A DNA stretch of 64,000 nucleotides from Paraburkholderia guartelaensis. GTDB lineage: Bacteria > Pseudomonadota > Gammaproteobacteria > Burkholderiales > Burkholderiaceae. Made by a program: the position numbers and the translations under genes. Below, piece after piece: positions 45,504-54,700 of this stretch. The notes beneath the pieces are model-generated. The model did not search any database, was not told the origin of the DNA, and saw nothing but the letters and a program-made list of their open reading frames with translations. The stretch is taken from the NCBI RefSeq assembly GCF_004353905.1, contig NZ_SMOD01000010.1:124001-188000 (forward strand), read 5' to 3'. Numbering within the stretch: the stretch's first letter is position 1; the number at the start of each line of letters is the position of its first letter.

Positions 45504-46103
45504 TTACCAGCGCTTGCCTTCCGGAGTGTCCAGCAGCGGACGCAATTTTGCCGCAATGGCTTCCCGAGCGCGGAAAATTCTCGATCTGACGGTGCCGATC
45601 GGGCACCCCATCATTTCGGCGATTTCTTCGTAGCTTAGGCCTTCTATTTCCCGAAGCGTAATGGCGGTGCGCAGCTCTTCCGGTAAAACCGCCATCGCAG
45701 CATTGACCGTCTGTGCGATCTGCTTGCTCATCAACATCGACTCGGGCGTATTGATATCCCTTAGTTGATCGGCGTCCGAGAAAGTTTCCGCTTCTTCTGC
45801 ATCTGCCTCGGTAGAAGTCGGCGCGCGTCTTCCCTGGGTCGCAAGGTAGTTCTTCGCCGTATTGACAGCAATTCGGTACAACCACGTATAGAAAGCCGAT
45901 TCGCCACGAAACTGCGGTAGTGCGCGGTAAGCCTTGATAAACGCGTCCTGGGCCACGTCCTCGACCTCGGCGGGGTCCCGCACGAGGCGCGAGATCAGCC
46001 GGATGATCTTGCGGTGGTATTTCGAGACCAGGAGCTCGAACGCGGCCTTGTCGCCTTTTTGCACGCGCTCGACCAGAACCTGATCAATTTCTTTTTCGCT
46101 CAC
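45504..46103 (-). CDS. rpoE: RNA polymerase sigma factor RpoE/AlgU
   Basis: An ECF sigma factor for envelope stress. The 199-residue product has region 2 (YHRKIIRLISRLVRDPAEVEDVAQDAFIKAYRAL) and region 4 (LPEELRTAITLREIEGLSYEEIAEMMGCPIGTVRSRIFRAREA). The start codon is a GTG at 46103. It heads rpoE-rseA-mucB-mucD. Upstream lie three GTTAC/GTAAC elements at 46172-46194 that may be an operator. Confidence 0.97.
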   Translation of the reverse strand: MSEKEIDQVLVERVQKGDKAAFELLVSKYHRKIIRLISRLVRDPAEVEDVAQDAFIKAYRALPQFRGESAFYTWLYRIAVNTAKNYLATQGRRAPTSTEADAEEAETFSDADQLRDINTPESMLMSKQIAQTVNAAMAVLPEELRTAITLREIEGLSYEEIAEMMGCPIGTVRSRIFRAREAIAAKLRPLLDTPEGKRW

Positions 46104-46171
46104 CTGAAAAATCCGTTAGCACATGAAGTAGACGTGGGGGCACCATTGTAGCGTCCTCGCCACGGTCTCAC

Positions 46172-46194
46172 GTTACGCGAGTAACAGCGGTTAC
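46172..46194. promoter_or_regulatory. GTTAC/GTAAC repeat cluster upstream of rpoE
   Basis: GTTAC (46172-46176), its inverted copy GTAAC (46181-46185) and a direct copy GTTAC (46190-46194) are regularly spaced with a 9-bp period. They lie 70-90 bp before the rpoE start and 22-49 bp upstream of a TACAAT box at 46145-46150. A regulator-binding site is possible but unproven. Confidence 0.35.
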
Positions 46195-46216
46195 AAGCTT
46201 TACAGCGAAGGGAGGC

Positions 46217-46714
46217 TCAGCGACCGGCCGCGCTGCGCGCGCGCACGGCGAGCATGCGGAAGGTTTCTGCCGGAATGGCGTCGGCGGCGACGAGAATCGT
46301 CGTGCGGCGTGCGCCCTGCTCCACGACAAGCGCGAGCAGCCATGCGCCCCATTGCGACGCGCCGGCAAGCCGCCCGGCCGCGAGGCAGGCGCCATCGCCC
46401 GACCAGGCCGCGAGAAAATCTGACCCGATTTCGAGGAAGGCCGGTTGCTTGCGACGCCACGCCGCGGCCGCAAGACCACCGGTCGCGAGGAACGCCAGCG
46501 TGAGCGGCAAGGCTTGCCAGACGCCGAGCCAGGGTGCGAGCGTCGTATAGACGGCGGCCGTGGCCACGCCCAGGCCCGCGGCAACGAGCAGTTGCAGCGC
46601 GACGGAAGAGCGCAGGGCAAGAAGCGGCGCGCCCGCGCGCCGCGAGGGGAAAGCAGGAGCAACGCGGCCGGCCGAAGCTTTCGGCGCGGCCGCTGTCTCG
46701 TCGTGTGGGATCAA
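46217..46714 (-). CDS. YgfX-like membrane protein between fabF and rpoE
   Basis: A 165-residue protein with two adjacent hydrophobic helices (about residues 36-58 and 64-86) and a soluble C-terminal half that ends with a pattern like Ygf[21 protein letters not shown]. YgfX/CptA family members are small two-helix membrane proteins implicated in cell-shape inhibition or flavin-linked processes. The similarity here is remote. The start is a TTG at 46714 overlapping the fabF stop (TTGA). Position between fabF and rpoE is the best clue that it belongs to this cluster. Confidence 0.6.
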   Translation of the reverse strand: MIPHDETAAAPKASAGRVAPAFPSRRAGAPLLALRSSVALQLLVAAGLGVATAAVYTTLAPWLGVWQALPLTLAFLATGGLAAAAWRRKQPAFLEIGSDFLAAWSGDGACLAAGRLAGASQWGAWLLALVVEQGARRTTILVAADAIPAETFRMLAVRARSAAGR

Positions 46715-47952
46715 GCGTGGCGCTTGAAGACGAGCGTGCCGTTGGTGCCGCCGAACCCGAACGAGTTCTTCAGCGCGACGTCGATCTTCATGTCCCGCGC
46801 GGTGTTCGCGCAGTAGTCCAGGTCACATGCCGGATCCTGGTTGAAGATGTTGATCGTCGGCGGCGACACCTGGTTGTGCACGGCCAGCACGGTGAACACC
46901 GACTCGAGGCCGCCCGCGCCACCCAGCAGGTGACCCGTCATCGACTTCGTGGAGTTCACGACGATGTCTTTCGCGTGGTCGCCGAAGGCGCGCTTGATCG
47001 CCGTGGTTTCCGCGAGGTCGCCGAGCGGCGTGGACGTGCCGTGCGCGCTCAGCCAGTTCACTTCGCTGGTGTTGACGCCCGCGTTCTTCATCGCGGCGAT
47101 CATGCAGCGGCGTGCACCGTCGCCGTCTTCCAGCGGAGCGGTCATGTGATACGCATCGCCGCTCATGCCGTAGCCGCCGATTTCCGCGTAGATCTTCGCG
47201 CCGCGCGCCTTCGCGTGTTCGTACTCTTCGAGCACCATCACGCCAGCGCCTTCGCCGAGCACGAAGCCGTCACGGTCCTTGTCCCATGGACGGCTGGCCG
47301 TCGCCGGATCGTCGTTGCGCTGCGACAGAGCGCGCGCCGCCGCGAAGCCGCCGATACCGAGCGGCGACACGGTCGATTCCGCACCGCCCGCGATCATCAC
47401 GTCGCAGTCGCCGTATTCAATCAGACGCGAGGCTTCGCCGATGCAGTGCAGGCCGGTCGTGCAGGCCGTGACCATCGCCAGATTCGGGCCTTTGAGGCCG
47501 TACTTGATCGACAGATGGCCCGAGATCATGTTGATGATCGAGGCCGGCACGAAGAACGGCGAGATGCGGCGCGGGCCGCGGTTGAGCAGTTCGGTTTGCG
47601 TGACTTCGATCATCGGCAGACCGCCGATGCCCGAGCCGACGTTCACGCCGATCCGTTCCGCGTTCGCTTCGGTGACTTCGAGACCGCTGTCCTTGATCGC
47701 CTGCATGCCCGCCGCGATGCCGTAATGGATGAACGTATCCATATGGCGCGCTTCTTTCGCCGGCATGTAGTCTTCGACGTTGAAGCCCTTCACTTCGCCG
47801 GCAAAACGGGTCGAGAAGTTCGTAGCGTCGAACTTCGTGATGTTGGCGATGCCGGACTTCCCGGCGACCAGATTGGCCCAGCCGTCGGCAACATTATTGC
47901 CAACAGGCGAAATCAGCCCCAGGCCTGTAACAACAACTCGACGACGGCTCAC
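46711..47952 (-). CDS. fabF: 3-oxoacyl-[acyl-carrier-protein] synthase II
   Basis: FabF elongates acyl-ACP with malonyl-ACP in fatty acid synthesis. The 413-residue product has the catalytic Cys164 in [10 protein letters not shown], the downstream His motifs ([11 protein letters not shown] and [15 protein letters not shown]), and normal length. The start codon is GTG at 47952 with AAGGGG upstream. It follows acpP; a terminator-like structure lies between them. Confidence 0.97.
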   Translation of the reverse strand: MSRRRVVVTGLGLISPVGNNVADGWANLVAGKSGIANITKFDATNFSTRFAGEVKGFNVEDYMPAKEARHMDTFIHYGIAAGMQAIKDSGLEVTEANAERIGVNVGSGIGGLPMIEVTQTELLNRGPRRISPFFVPASIINMISGHLSIKYGLKGPNLAMVTACTTGLHCIGEASRLIEYGDCDVMIAGGAESTVSPLGIGGFAAARALSQRNDDPATASRPWDKDRDGFVLGEGAGVMVLEEYEHAKARGAKIYAEIGGYGMSGDAYHMTAPLEDGDGARRCMIAAMKNAGVNTSEVNWLSAHGTSTPLGDLAETTAIKRAFGDHAKDIVVNSTKSMTGHLLGGAGGLESVFTVLAVHNQVSPPTINIFNQDPACDLDYCANTARDMKIDVALKNSFGFGGTNGTLVFKRHA

Positions 47953-47980
47953 GGTAACCCCTTATCCATAGATGACAAAA

Positions 47981-48028
47981 ACAAAAGCCACAGAGGCCAC
48001 AGGAAATGCTCCTGTGAGCCCTGTGGCT
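47981..48028 (-). terminator. Two-tier terminator-like stem between acpP and fabF
   Basis: On the minus strand an outer 8-bp stem (AGCCACAG with CTGTGGCT), a symmetrical 4-nt internal loop and an inner 7-bp stem (CACAGGA with TCCTGTG) are followed by UUUUGUUUUU. It could terminate most acpP transcripts and let a fraction continue into fabF. Confidence 0.75.
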
Positions 48029-48143
48029 AGTTGACCGGCAGATGCCCCGCAGCGAGTGCGGCAGGCGTATGCGGTTTCACGGGCGAGCGTCCTCGCGGGC
48101 CGCCAGCGCACTGCGTTGCGCGGCCCAGGCGGGAATCTGGCGC

Positions 48144-48383
48144 TTAAGCCTTGACGTTCGCGCGAGCGTAGTCGATCGCTTGCTGAACCGTCGTGATCTT
48201 CTCGGCTTCCTCGTCCGGGATTTCCATGCCGAACTCGTCTTCGAGAGCCATGACCAGTTCGACGGTGTCGAGCGAGTCGGCGCCCAGATCGTTCACGAAC
48301 GAAGCTTCGTTCTTGATTTCAGCTTCGGCGACGCCCAGTTGCTCGGCGACGATCTTCTTGACGCGCTGTTCGATGTTGTCCAT
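48144..48383 (-). CDS. acpP: Acyl carrier protein
   Basis: AcpP carries growing acyl chains on a phosphopantetheine arm. The 79-residue acidic protein has the attachment site Ser37 in [16 protein letters not shown] lies 5 nt before the ATG, a strong ribosome-binding site suited to one of the cell's most abundant proteins. Order fabD-fabG-acpP-fabF is the classical one. Confidence 0.98.
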
Positions 48384-48550
48384 TACCCCTCCAAGGGAAA
48401 AAAGTTAGCTCATGAATGCGAGTGCGCGCATTTTATCAGGTTTGACCTGGCTGAAAAGCGGCGCTCAAGGTTCCGGAAGGCTATCCGCGACGGCGCTTGC
48501 GCAATGTTTTGCATCAAGCGCATCAAGGCGCGGATAGTACCTGAATCCGG

Positions 48551-49300
48551 TTAAGACATATACATGCCGCCGTTCACGTGCAACGTCGTGCCCGTGATAT
48601 AGGCCGCCTGCGGCGACGCGAGGAACGCGACCGCATGCGCGATGTCGTCCGGGCTGCCGAGGCGGCCCAGCGGAATCTGCTGCTTGAGCGCGGCTTGCTG
48701 CTCCGCCGGCAGGTCCTTCGTCATGTCGGTGTCGATGAAACCGGGCGCGACGCAGTTCACGGTGATGCCGCGGCTGCCGATCTCGCGTGCGAGCGCGCGC
48801 GTCATGCCCGCCACGCCGGCCTTGGCGGCGGCGTAGTTGGCCTGGCCCGGGTTGCCCGACGAGCCCACCACCGAGGTGATGTTGATGATGCGGCCGCCCT
48901 TCGCCTTCATCATCGGGCGCAGCACGGCGCGCGAGAGGCGGAAGACCGACTTCAGGTTGGTGTCGATGACCGAGTCCCACTCGTCGTCCTTCATGCGCAT
49001 CGCCAGGTTGTCCTGCGTGATGCCCGCATTATTGACGAGGATCGCAAGACCGCCGAATTCCTTGACCGTTGCGTCGATGAGCGCTTCCGCCGCTGCCGCG
49101 TCGTTCACGTTGAGCACTGCGCCGCGGCCCTTGAGGCCCGCTTCTTCGAAGGCGGCCGAGATGGCCTGCGCGCCGGCTTCGCTCGTTGCCGTGCCGATCA
49201 CCGTCGCGCCCTGGCGCGCCAGTTCCAGCGCGATCGCGCGGCCGATGCCGCGCGTGGCGCCGGTGACGATCGCGGCTTGATTGTCGAGAGTCTTTTCCAT
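48551..49300 (-). CDS. fabG: 3-oxoacyl-[acyl-carrier-protein] reductase
   Basis: FabG reduces 3-oxoacyl-ACP with NADPH. The 249-residue short-chain dehydrogenase has the cofactor motif TGATRGIGRAIA, the NNAG motif (LVNNAGITQD) and the catalytic Ser-Tyr-Lys region (SVVGSSGNPGQANYAAAKAG). Length and start are normal; fabD lies 34 bp upstream. Confidence 0.97.
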   Translation of the reverse strand: MEKTLDNQAAIVTGATRGIGRAIALELARQGATVIGTATSEAGAQAISAAFEEAGLKGRGAVLNVNDAAAAEALIDATVKEFGGLAILVNNAGITQDNLAMRMKDDEWDSVIDTNLKSVFRLSRAVLRPMMKAKGGRIINITSVVGSSGNPGQANYAAAKAGVAGMTRALAREIGSRGITVNCVAPGFIDTDMTKDLPAEQQAALKQQIPLGRLGSPDDIAHAVAFLASPQAAYITGTTLHVNGGMYMS

Positions 49301-49334
49301 CGTTTGAATCCGTTATCGGTGGTGGCGTATTCGC

Positions 49335-50273
49335 TCAGGCCTTCAGAAGCGCGAGCGCCTCGTCGAGCGACTTCGGATCGAGCACCGAGGCGCCGACCAG
49401 GTTGCCGTCGATACGCTTGGTGAGGCCCGCAAGCACCTTGCCCGGACCGCATTCGACCACGTGCGTCGCGCCTTGCGCCGCGATGGCCTGCACGCACTCG
49501 ACCCAGCGCACGGCGCCCGCGGCCTGGCGCACGAGCGCGTCGCGGATCTTCGCGGGGTCGGTCTCGAATGCCACGTCGACGTTGTTCACCACCGGAATTT
49601 GCGGTGCGTTCAGCGTGACGTTCGCGAGGTAGTCGCGCAGCTGGTCCGAGGCGGGCTTGAGCAGCGACGAGTGGAACGGCGCCGAAACCGGCAGCGGCAG
49701 CGCGCGCTTGGCGCCCTTCGCCTTGGCGATTTCACAGGCCTTCTCGACCGCGCCCTTGTGGCCCGCGATCACGACCTGCGCCGGCGCGTTGAAGTTCACC
49801 GCTTCGACCACGCCGCCGCTCGCAGCAGCGGCTTCCGTGCAGACTGCGCGCACGGTGTCGTCGTCGAGACCGAGCACGGCGGCCATGCCGCCCTCGCCCA
49901 CCGGCACCGCGCTTTGCATCGCCTGCGCACGAAAACGCACGAGCGGCACGGCGTCGCGGAATGCGAGCACGCCGGCGGCGACGAGCGCCGTGTATTCGCC
50001 GAGGCTGTGGCCCGCGACGATGGCAGGCAGAGGCCCGCCCGCCTGCTGCCACGCGCGATAAACGGCGTAGGCGGCGGTGAGCATGACCGGCTGGGTGTTG
50101 GTGGTGAGATTGAGTTCTTCAGCGGGGCCTTCGGCGATCAGCTTGCCGAGGTCCTGGCCCAGCGCGTCGGACGCTTCTTGCAGCGTCTCGCGCACGACGG
50201 CGTTATCGGCAAAGGCGTCGAGCATGCCGACGGCCTGCGAGCCTTGTCCGGGAAAAACGAACGCGAATTTCAT
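49335..50273 (-). CDS. fabD: Malonyl-CoA:ACP transacylase
   Basis: FabD loads malonyl groups onto AcpP. The 312-residue product has FVFPGQGSQAVGML at the N terminus, the nucleophile Ser90 in GHSLGEY, and the late His in APFHSSLL. The ATG at 50273 gives MKFAFVFPGQGS with a GGGGACG site upstream; seven more residues are possible but not conserved. Confidence 0.97.
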   Translation of the reverse strand: MKFAFVFPGQGSQAVGMLDAFADNAVVRETLQEASDALGQDLGKLIAEGPAEELNLTTNTQPVMLTAAYAVYRAWQQAGGPLPAIVAGHSLGEYTALVAAGVLAFRDAVPLVRFRAQAMQSAVPVGEGGMAAVLGLDDDTVRAVCTEAAAASGGVVEAVNFNAPAQVVIAGHKGAVEKACEIAKAKGAKRALPLPVSAPFHSSLLKPASDQLRDYLANVTLNAPQIPVVNNVDVAFETDPAKIRDALVRQAAGAVRWVECVQAIAAQGATHVVECGPGKVLAGLTKRIDGNLVGASVLDPKSLDEALALLKA

Positions 50274-50397
50274 AACGTCCCCAAATTCGATCAATACGGG
50301 TGGGCAATGCGCTCGGATGGACCGCCGCCGGCTGCGCGCGACGTGTTCGTCGTGCGCCAGGACCGGCTGCGGGAGCGCGAGAGCCCGCTCAGGATGT

Positions 50398-51387
50398 TTA
50401 GAAGCGGATGACGGAGGCGCCCCAGGTGAAGCCGCCGCCGACGCCTTCGATCAGCACGTTGTGGCCGCGCTTGATGCGGCCGTCGCGCACTGCAACATCG
50501 AAAGCGAGCGGAATCGAGGCCGCCGAGGTGTTGCCATGCTCGCCCACGGTCACCACCATGCGCTCCGCGGGCAGGCCGAGCTTGCGGCAGGTGCCCTGCA
50601 TGATGCGGATGTTGGCCTGGTGCGGAATCAGCCAGTCGACCTGGTCGGCGGAGAGCTGCGCCTTGTCGAGCGCTTCGATCGCGACCTTTTCGAGCACGTT
50701 CACGGCCAGCTTGAACACCGCCTGGCCATCCATGTGCAGGAACGCGTTGCCCGCGATCACGCCGCCGTGCACGTTGCCCGGCGTGCACAGGATGTGCGCG
50801 TAGCTGCCGTCGGCGTGCAGCGCGCTCGAAAGCACGCCCGGTTCGTTCGACGCCTGCAGGATGATCGCGCCTGCGCCGTCGCCGAACAGCACACAGGTGG
50901 TGCGATCGTTGAAATCGAGAATACGCGAGAAGGTTTCTGCGCCGACCACGAGCGCCGTGCGATGCTGGCCGCTGCGGATCAGGCTGTCGGCCACCGAAAC
51001 GGCGTACGCGAAGCCCGAGCACACGGCCTGCACGTCGAACGCCGCACCGTGATTGCGGACGCCGAGCTTGTTCTGCAAGAGGCAGGCCGTGCTCGGAAAG
51101 ACGAAATCGGGCGTGGAAGTGGCGACGATGATGAGGTCGATCGATTGCGGATCGACGTCGGCTGCCGCAATCGCACGCTGCGATGCCGCAAGCGCGAGAT
51201 CGCTCGTCGTGACGTCGGGCGCGGCGAAGTGGCGCGCGTGAATGCCCGTGCGGGCCACGATCCACTCGTCGCTCGTTTCGACGCCTTTTGCGGCGAGCCG
51301 TTCGGCCAGTTCCTGGTTGGTGACGCGATCAGGCGGAAGGTAGCTGCCCGTGCCGATCACGCGGGAATAGAGAGTCGATTGAGCCAT
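50398..51387 (-). CDS. fabH: 3-oxoacyl-[acyl-carrier-protein] synthase III
   Basis: FabH starts fatty acid synthesis by condensing acetyl-CoA with malonyl-ACP. The 329-residue thiolase-fold protein has the Cys123 nucleophile in AVCSGFAYA, the His motif in [12 protein letters not shown], and the Asn motif near [14 protein letters not shown]. Its ATG overlaps the plsX stop by one base (TAATG), so translation is coupled to plsX. Confidence 0.97.
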   Translation of the reverse strand: MAQSTLYSRVIGTGSYLPPDRVTNQELAERLAAKGVETSDEWIVARTGIHARHFAAPDVTTSDLALAASQRAIAAADVDPQSIDLIIVATSTPDFVFPSTACLLQNKLGVRNHGAAFDVQAVCSGFAYAVSVADSLIRSGQHRTALVVGAETFSRILDFNDRTTCVLFGDGAGAIILQASNEPGVLSSALHADGSYAHILCTPGNVHGGVIAGNAFLHMDGQAVFKLAVNVLEKVAIEALDKAQLSADQVDWLIPHQANIRIMQGTCRKLGLPAERMVVTVGEHGNTSAASIPLAFDVAVRDGRIKRGHNVLIEGVGGGFTWGASVIRF

Positions 51388-52526
51388 TATGCCTTCGAGG
51401 ATGATGCGGCGCCGGGCGGTACCTCGCCCGCTGCCTGGCTGGGCGCACTGGTAGCCTGCCCCGCCTGCGCGGCTTGCACGTTCTGGGCGCCGCCGGGCTC
51501 GTCTGCCGCCTGTTCGAGCGAACCGGCGTTTTCTTCCATGGCGTGCGCGAGGCGCTCCAGCACGCCATTTTTGACGGCATCATACCCGCGATTGATCGCA
51601 CACTCAAACGCGTAGGCATCGGCCGAGCCGTGGCTCTTGATGACGAGGCTCTTCAGGCCGAGCAGCGCCGCGCCGTTGTACTGGCGATGGTCAACCCGCT
51701 TCTTGAAGCGCATGAGCACGGGCAGAGCGGCAATCGCCATGAGCTTGGTGAGCCACGAGCGGCCGAACTCTTCCTTGATCATGTCGTTGAGCATCTGCGC
51801 GAGGCCCTCCGACGTCTTGAGCGCGACATTCCCAACGAAACCGTCACAGACGATGACGTCGACGGTGCCCTTGTAAATGTCGTTGCCTTCAACGTTGCCG
51901 CGGAAGTTCAGCGTGCTCGCGCGCAGGAGCTCGCCAGCGCGCTTGATGGTGTCGTTGCCCTTGATGACTTCTTCGCCGATATTCAGGAGCCCGATGGTTG
52001 GGCGATCCTTGCCCTCGAGCGCCGCGACGAGCGCGTGGCCCATCTCCGCGAACTGCAGCAGGTGCTGCGGTTCGCAGTCGACGTTCGCGCCGAGGTCGAG
52101 CATCGTCGTGTAGCCGCGCGGGTTTGGCAGCGCGAAGGCGATAGCCGGGCGTTCGATGCCAGGCAACGTCTTGAGCACGTAGCGCGAAACGGCCATCAGC
52201 GCGCCGGTGTTGCCGGCCGAGATGCAGGCTTGCGCCTCGCCCTCTTTCACGCGATTGAGCGCGACGCGCATCGACGAGTCTTTTTTCTTGCGCAGGGCGA
52301 CTTCGACCGGATCGTCCATTTCGACGACCTCGGTGGCGGGCACGACGGTAAGCGCGGGATGGTCCGACGCCTTCAGCTTCTTCAACTGGGCGCGAACCGC
52401 CGACTCGACGCCAACGAGCATGAGATGCGCGTCGGGGTGCGAGCGGACGAAATGGACTGCGGCAGGCACCGTCACAGACGGGCCGTGGTCGCCTCCCATG
52501 CAATCTATCGTGAGCGTAACAGTCAT
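51387..52526 (-). CDS. plsX: Phosphate acyltransferase PlsX
   Basis: PlsX converts acyl-ACP to acyl-phosphate, the acyl donor for the first step of phospholipid synthesis in the PlsX/PlsY pathway. The 379-residue product begins [18 protein letters not shown] and has [13 protein letters not shown] and the [12 protein letters not shown] region. Roughly 40 C-terminal residues are Ala/Gln/Gly-rich and look disordered, an extension not required for the fold. It lies between rpmF and fabH; a terminator-like hairpin precedes it. Confidence 0.96.
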   Translation of the reverse strand: MTVTLTIDCMGGDHGPSVTVPAAVHFVRSHPDAHLMLVGVESAVRAQLKKLKASDHPALTVVPATEVVEMDDPVEVALRKKKDSSMRVALNRVKEGEAQACISAGNTGALMAVSRYVLKTLPGIERPAIAFALPNPRGYTTMLDLGANVDCEPQHLLQFAEMGHALVAALEGKDRPTIGLLNIGEEVIKGNDTIKRAGELLRASTLNFRGNVEGNDIYKGTVDVIVCDGFVGNVALKTSEGLAQMLNDMIKEEFGRSWLTKLMAIAALPVLMRFKKRVDHRQYNGAALLGLKSLVIKSHGSADAYAFECAINRGYDAVKNGVLERLAHAMEENAGSLEQAADEPGGAQNVQAAQAGQATSAPSQAAGEVPPGAASSSKA

Positions 52527-52549
52527 GGAATGCGACGGATTTCAGGCAT

Positions 52550-52579
52550 AAAAAAGCGGCAGTTGAATGCCGCCTTTTT
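52550..52579 (-). terminator. Terminator between rpmF and plsX
   Basis: On the minus strand a 6-bp stem GCGGCA/TGCCGC with a 6-nt loop is followed by six U residues (52550-52555); A residues flank the 5' side. It lies about 80 bp past the rpmF stop and 24 bp before the plsX start. Termination is probably partial, given the conserved rpmF-plsX linkage. Confidence 0.7.
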
Positions 52580-52660
52580 GCCGAGCCGAAATATGGTCAA
52601 GCGAACGGAATCGTCAGATGCGGCGCCAGGTGCCAAACACCGCGCCGCACGCTGAAACGA

Positions 52661-52840
52661 TTAGTCGTTCTTGGTCTTGACGACTTTCTTGCCGCGGTAG
52701 TAGCCGTTCGGGCTGATGTGGTGACGCAGATGCACTTCACCCGTGCTCGGCTCGACGGCCAGCGGCGCGCCCGTGAGGAAATCGTGCGAGCGGTGCATAC
52801 CGCGCTTCGACGGCGACTTCTTGTTTTGTTGAACTGCCAT
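52661..52840 (-). CDS. rpmF: 50S ribosomal protein L32
   Basis: A 59-residue ribosomal protein of the large subunit. The sequence [19 protein letters not shown] at the N terminus and [16 protein letters not shown] near the C terminus are the L32 hallmarks. The usual four-Cys zinc motif is absent, as in Cys-minus L32 forms. It follows yceD and precedes plsX, the well-known yceD-rpmF-plsX-fab arrangement. Confidence 0.97.
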   Translation of the reverse strand: MAVQQNKKSPSKRGMHRSHDFLTGAPLAVEPSTGEVHLRHHISPNGYYRGKKVVKTKND

Positions 52841-52974
52841 GATAACTCCTGAAAATTTTCCGAATTCTAACACAGCCCGATCCGGCCGCCGCCACCCTTG
52901 GGGGATGGCCGGACTCCGGGCTCAGGCCCACGCGTCTGGTACTGCCTGCCCCGCGCAGCCGCCTAAGGCTTACC

Positions 52975-53616
52975 TTAGTGCTTGCTGCCGGGACCGTCCT
53001 TCTTGAGCGATTCGAGCGCCGCAAACGGGTTGACGCGCTCTTCCGGCTCGATTTCCTGCTCCGGCACGTCGTCTACGGAATCCACGCCTTCCGCGCCGTC
53101 GGGACCCGAGGCGAGGCTTTCGTGAATTTCCGGACAGACTTCGTGCTTCGGCACCAGCGGCAGCGCGAGCAACAGCTCCTCTTCGATCAAGTCGACGAGA
53201 TCGAAATGGCGCGAGCCCACGATCACTTCGACTTCATCGTCGTCGAGCGGAAACTCGTCCGCCTCTTCTTCCGTCTGGACGATACGGAAGGTCGCATCCG
53301 CATTGAATGCCTGCTCGTAGGGAGCGAGGCACCGCTGGCACGTGAGCCACGCGCCACCGTGAACAGCCAGCCGCAGGTATGGCTGCGGCCCTTCGGTACC
53401 GTTGTCCTGCAATTCCTGCTGGGTAAAGCCCGCAGCCTGCCAGGTAAACGCGGTGTCGCGATCTGGCGCCTCGGCCGGGACTTCGTTTAACATGCGCGGC
53501 AGTTGCGAGACGCGCACGACGCCCGCTGCTTCACGCTCGCTGCGCGCGAATTCGAAGATATCGAAGTCACGCGGATTCAGTTCAGCGCCAGCAGGCTTAC
53601 CAGAATGTTCGGTCAT
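52975..53616 (-). CDS. yceD: YceD family 23S rRNA accumulation protein (DUF177)
   Basis: YceD/DUF177 proteins promote accumulation of 23S rRNA. The 213-residue acidic protein has the LTCQRCLAPYEQAF Cys pair, the DLVDLIEEELLLALPLVP core and a C-terminal FAALESLKK, all typical. GGGAG lies 7 nt before the ATG at 53616. It heads the yceD-rpmF-plsX transcript from a strong candidate promoter 225 bp upstream. Confidence 0.92.
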   Translation of the reverse strand: MTEHSGKPAGAELNPRDFDIFEFARSEREAAGVVRVSQLPRMLNEVPAEAPDRDTAFTWQAAGFTQQELQDNGTEGPQPYLRLAVHGGAWLTCQRCLAPYEQAFNADATFRIVQTEEEADEFPLDDDEVEVIVGSRHFDLVDLIEEELLLALPLVPKHEVCPEIHESLASGPDGAEGVDSVDDVPEQEIEPEERVNPFAALESLKKDGPGSKH

Positions 53617-54061
53617 GTGCGCTCCCCTGCTTCAAGGCTTAGGGCGGGGCAAGCGATGCGCGAAAGCCGACAGCGGCTCACAGCGATCCAGCTTGTTCCG
53701 GCCTACATTAGCCCGTTTTGCCCGCGGTATTTGCCTATATTGGCCATCGACACGCTACTGCCGGCAAGGTCTTTCAAGCCTTGACACCTGAAAATACAGG
53801 CGCCCGCACAAGACGTGCGACGAGAGCATACCGATGAAAAGCCCAAAATCATATCGCCTTTATCTTTGTGAGTCAAACACTTAAGCTCGCGTACGCAAGT
53901 GTCTGTGCAAACGCGGTTTTCGGGAGCCTCTAGCGACGTTTTGCGGGAAATCCGCCCCCGTTTTCGGCACCCGAGCACCCGAAAATCGCCAGACCACAAC
54001 CGCCTTTTCGCCAGCCACATTCGTAGTCACATTCGCAGCCGCTTTCATACTCCGAACGAAC
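53617..54061. other. 445-bp divergent region between yceD and maf
   Basis: It contains the yceD promoter and a ~225-nt yceD leader with small imperfect hairpins. The remaining ~180 bp next to maf show no clear promoter by eye. No gene is seen. Confidence 0.55.
53848..53876 (-). promoter_or_regulatory. Strong sigma70-like promoter of yceD-rpmF
   Basis: On the minus strand TTGACT (53876-53871), a 17-bp spacer and TATGAT (53853-53848) match the consensus at 5 of 6 positions each. The transcript should start near 53841, giving a leader of about 225 nt before yceD. Confidence 0.75.
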
Positions 54062-54700
54062 ATGCAGGATTCTCCCTCGCAGGCCCCACGCACGGGCCGC
54101 CCCGCCCTCATCCTCGCCTCCAGCTCGCGCTACCGGCGCGAGTTACTCGAACGTCTGCGCATTCCCTTCGACACGGCCGTGCCCGCCGTCGACGAAACGC
54201 CGCACCCCGGCGAAACGCCCGAAGCGACGGCGCTGCGCCTGGCTGCTGCGAAGGCCCGCGCCGTGGCCGCCGCCCTGCCCTCCGGCGCCGCGCGCACGCT
54301 CGTGATCGGCTCCGACCAGGTCGCCACCTTCGATGGCCGACAGATCGGCAAGCCCGGCACGCACGAACGCGCGCTCGAGCAACTGCAGGCCATGCGTGGC
54401 CGCGAGGTGTTGTTCCATAGTGCCCTGAGCGTGCTCGACACCGCTACTGGCCAAACGGATACCGTCGATGTCGTCACGAAGGTGCGCTTTCGCGACCTGC
54501 CCGACGCCGCGCTCGACGCCTATCTGCGCGCCGAAACGCCTTACGACTGCGCGGGCAGCGCGAAAGCGGAGGGGCTTGGCATCACGCTGCTCGAAGCGAT
54601 CGAATCGGACGACCCCACCGCCCTGATCGGCCTGCCGCTCATCGCGCTCACGCGCATGCTGCTTGCCGCGGGCTATCCGTTGCTGGAGACGCAAGCATGA
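54062..54700 (+). CDS. Maf-like nucleotide pyrophosphatase
   Basis: Maf proteins hydrolyse non-canonical or modified nucleoside triphosphates such as dTTP, UTP or m7GTP to monophosphates. The 212-residue product has LILASSSRYRRELLERL, the ETPHPGETPEATALRLAAAKA segment and the catalytic Asp region IGSDQVATFDGR. The exact subfamily (YhdE or YceF type) is not certain; the QVATFDGRQIGKPG segment and the yceD-region location favour YceF. It overlaps the next gene by ATGA. Confidence 0.88.
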   Translation: MQDSPSQAPRTGRPALILASSSRYRRELLERLRIPFDTAVPAVDETPHPGETPEATALRLAAAKARAVAAALPSGAARTLVIGSDQVATFDGRQIGKPGTHERALEQLQAMRGREVLFHSALSVLDTATGQTDTVDVVTKVRFRDLPDAALDAYLRAETPYDCAGSAKAEGLGITLLEAIESDDPTALIGLPLIALTRMLLAAGYPLLETQA

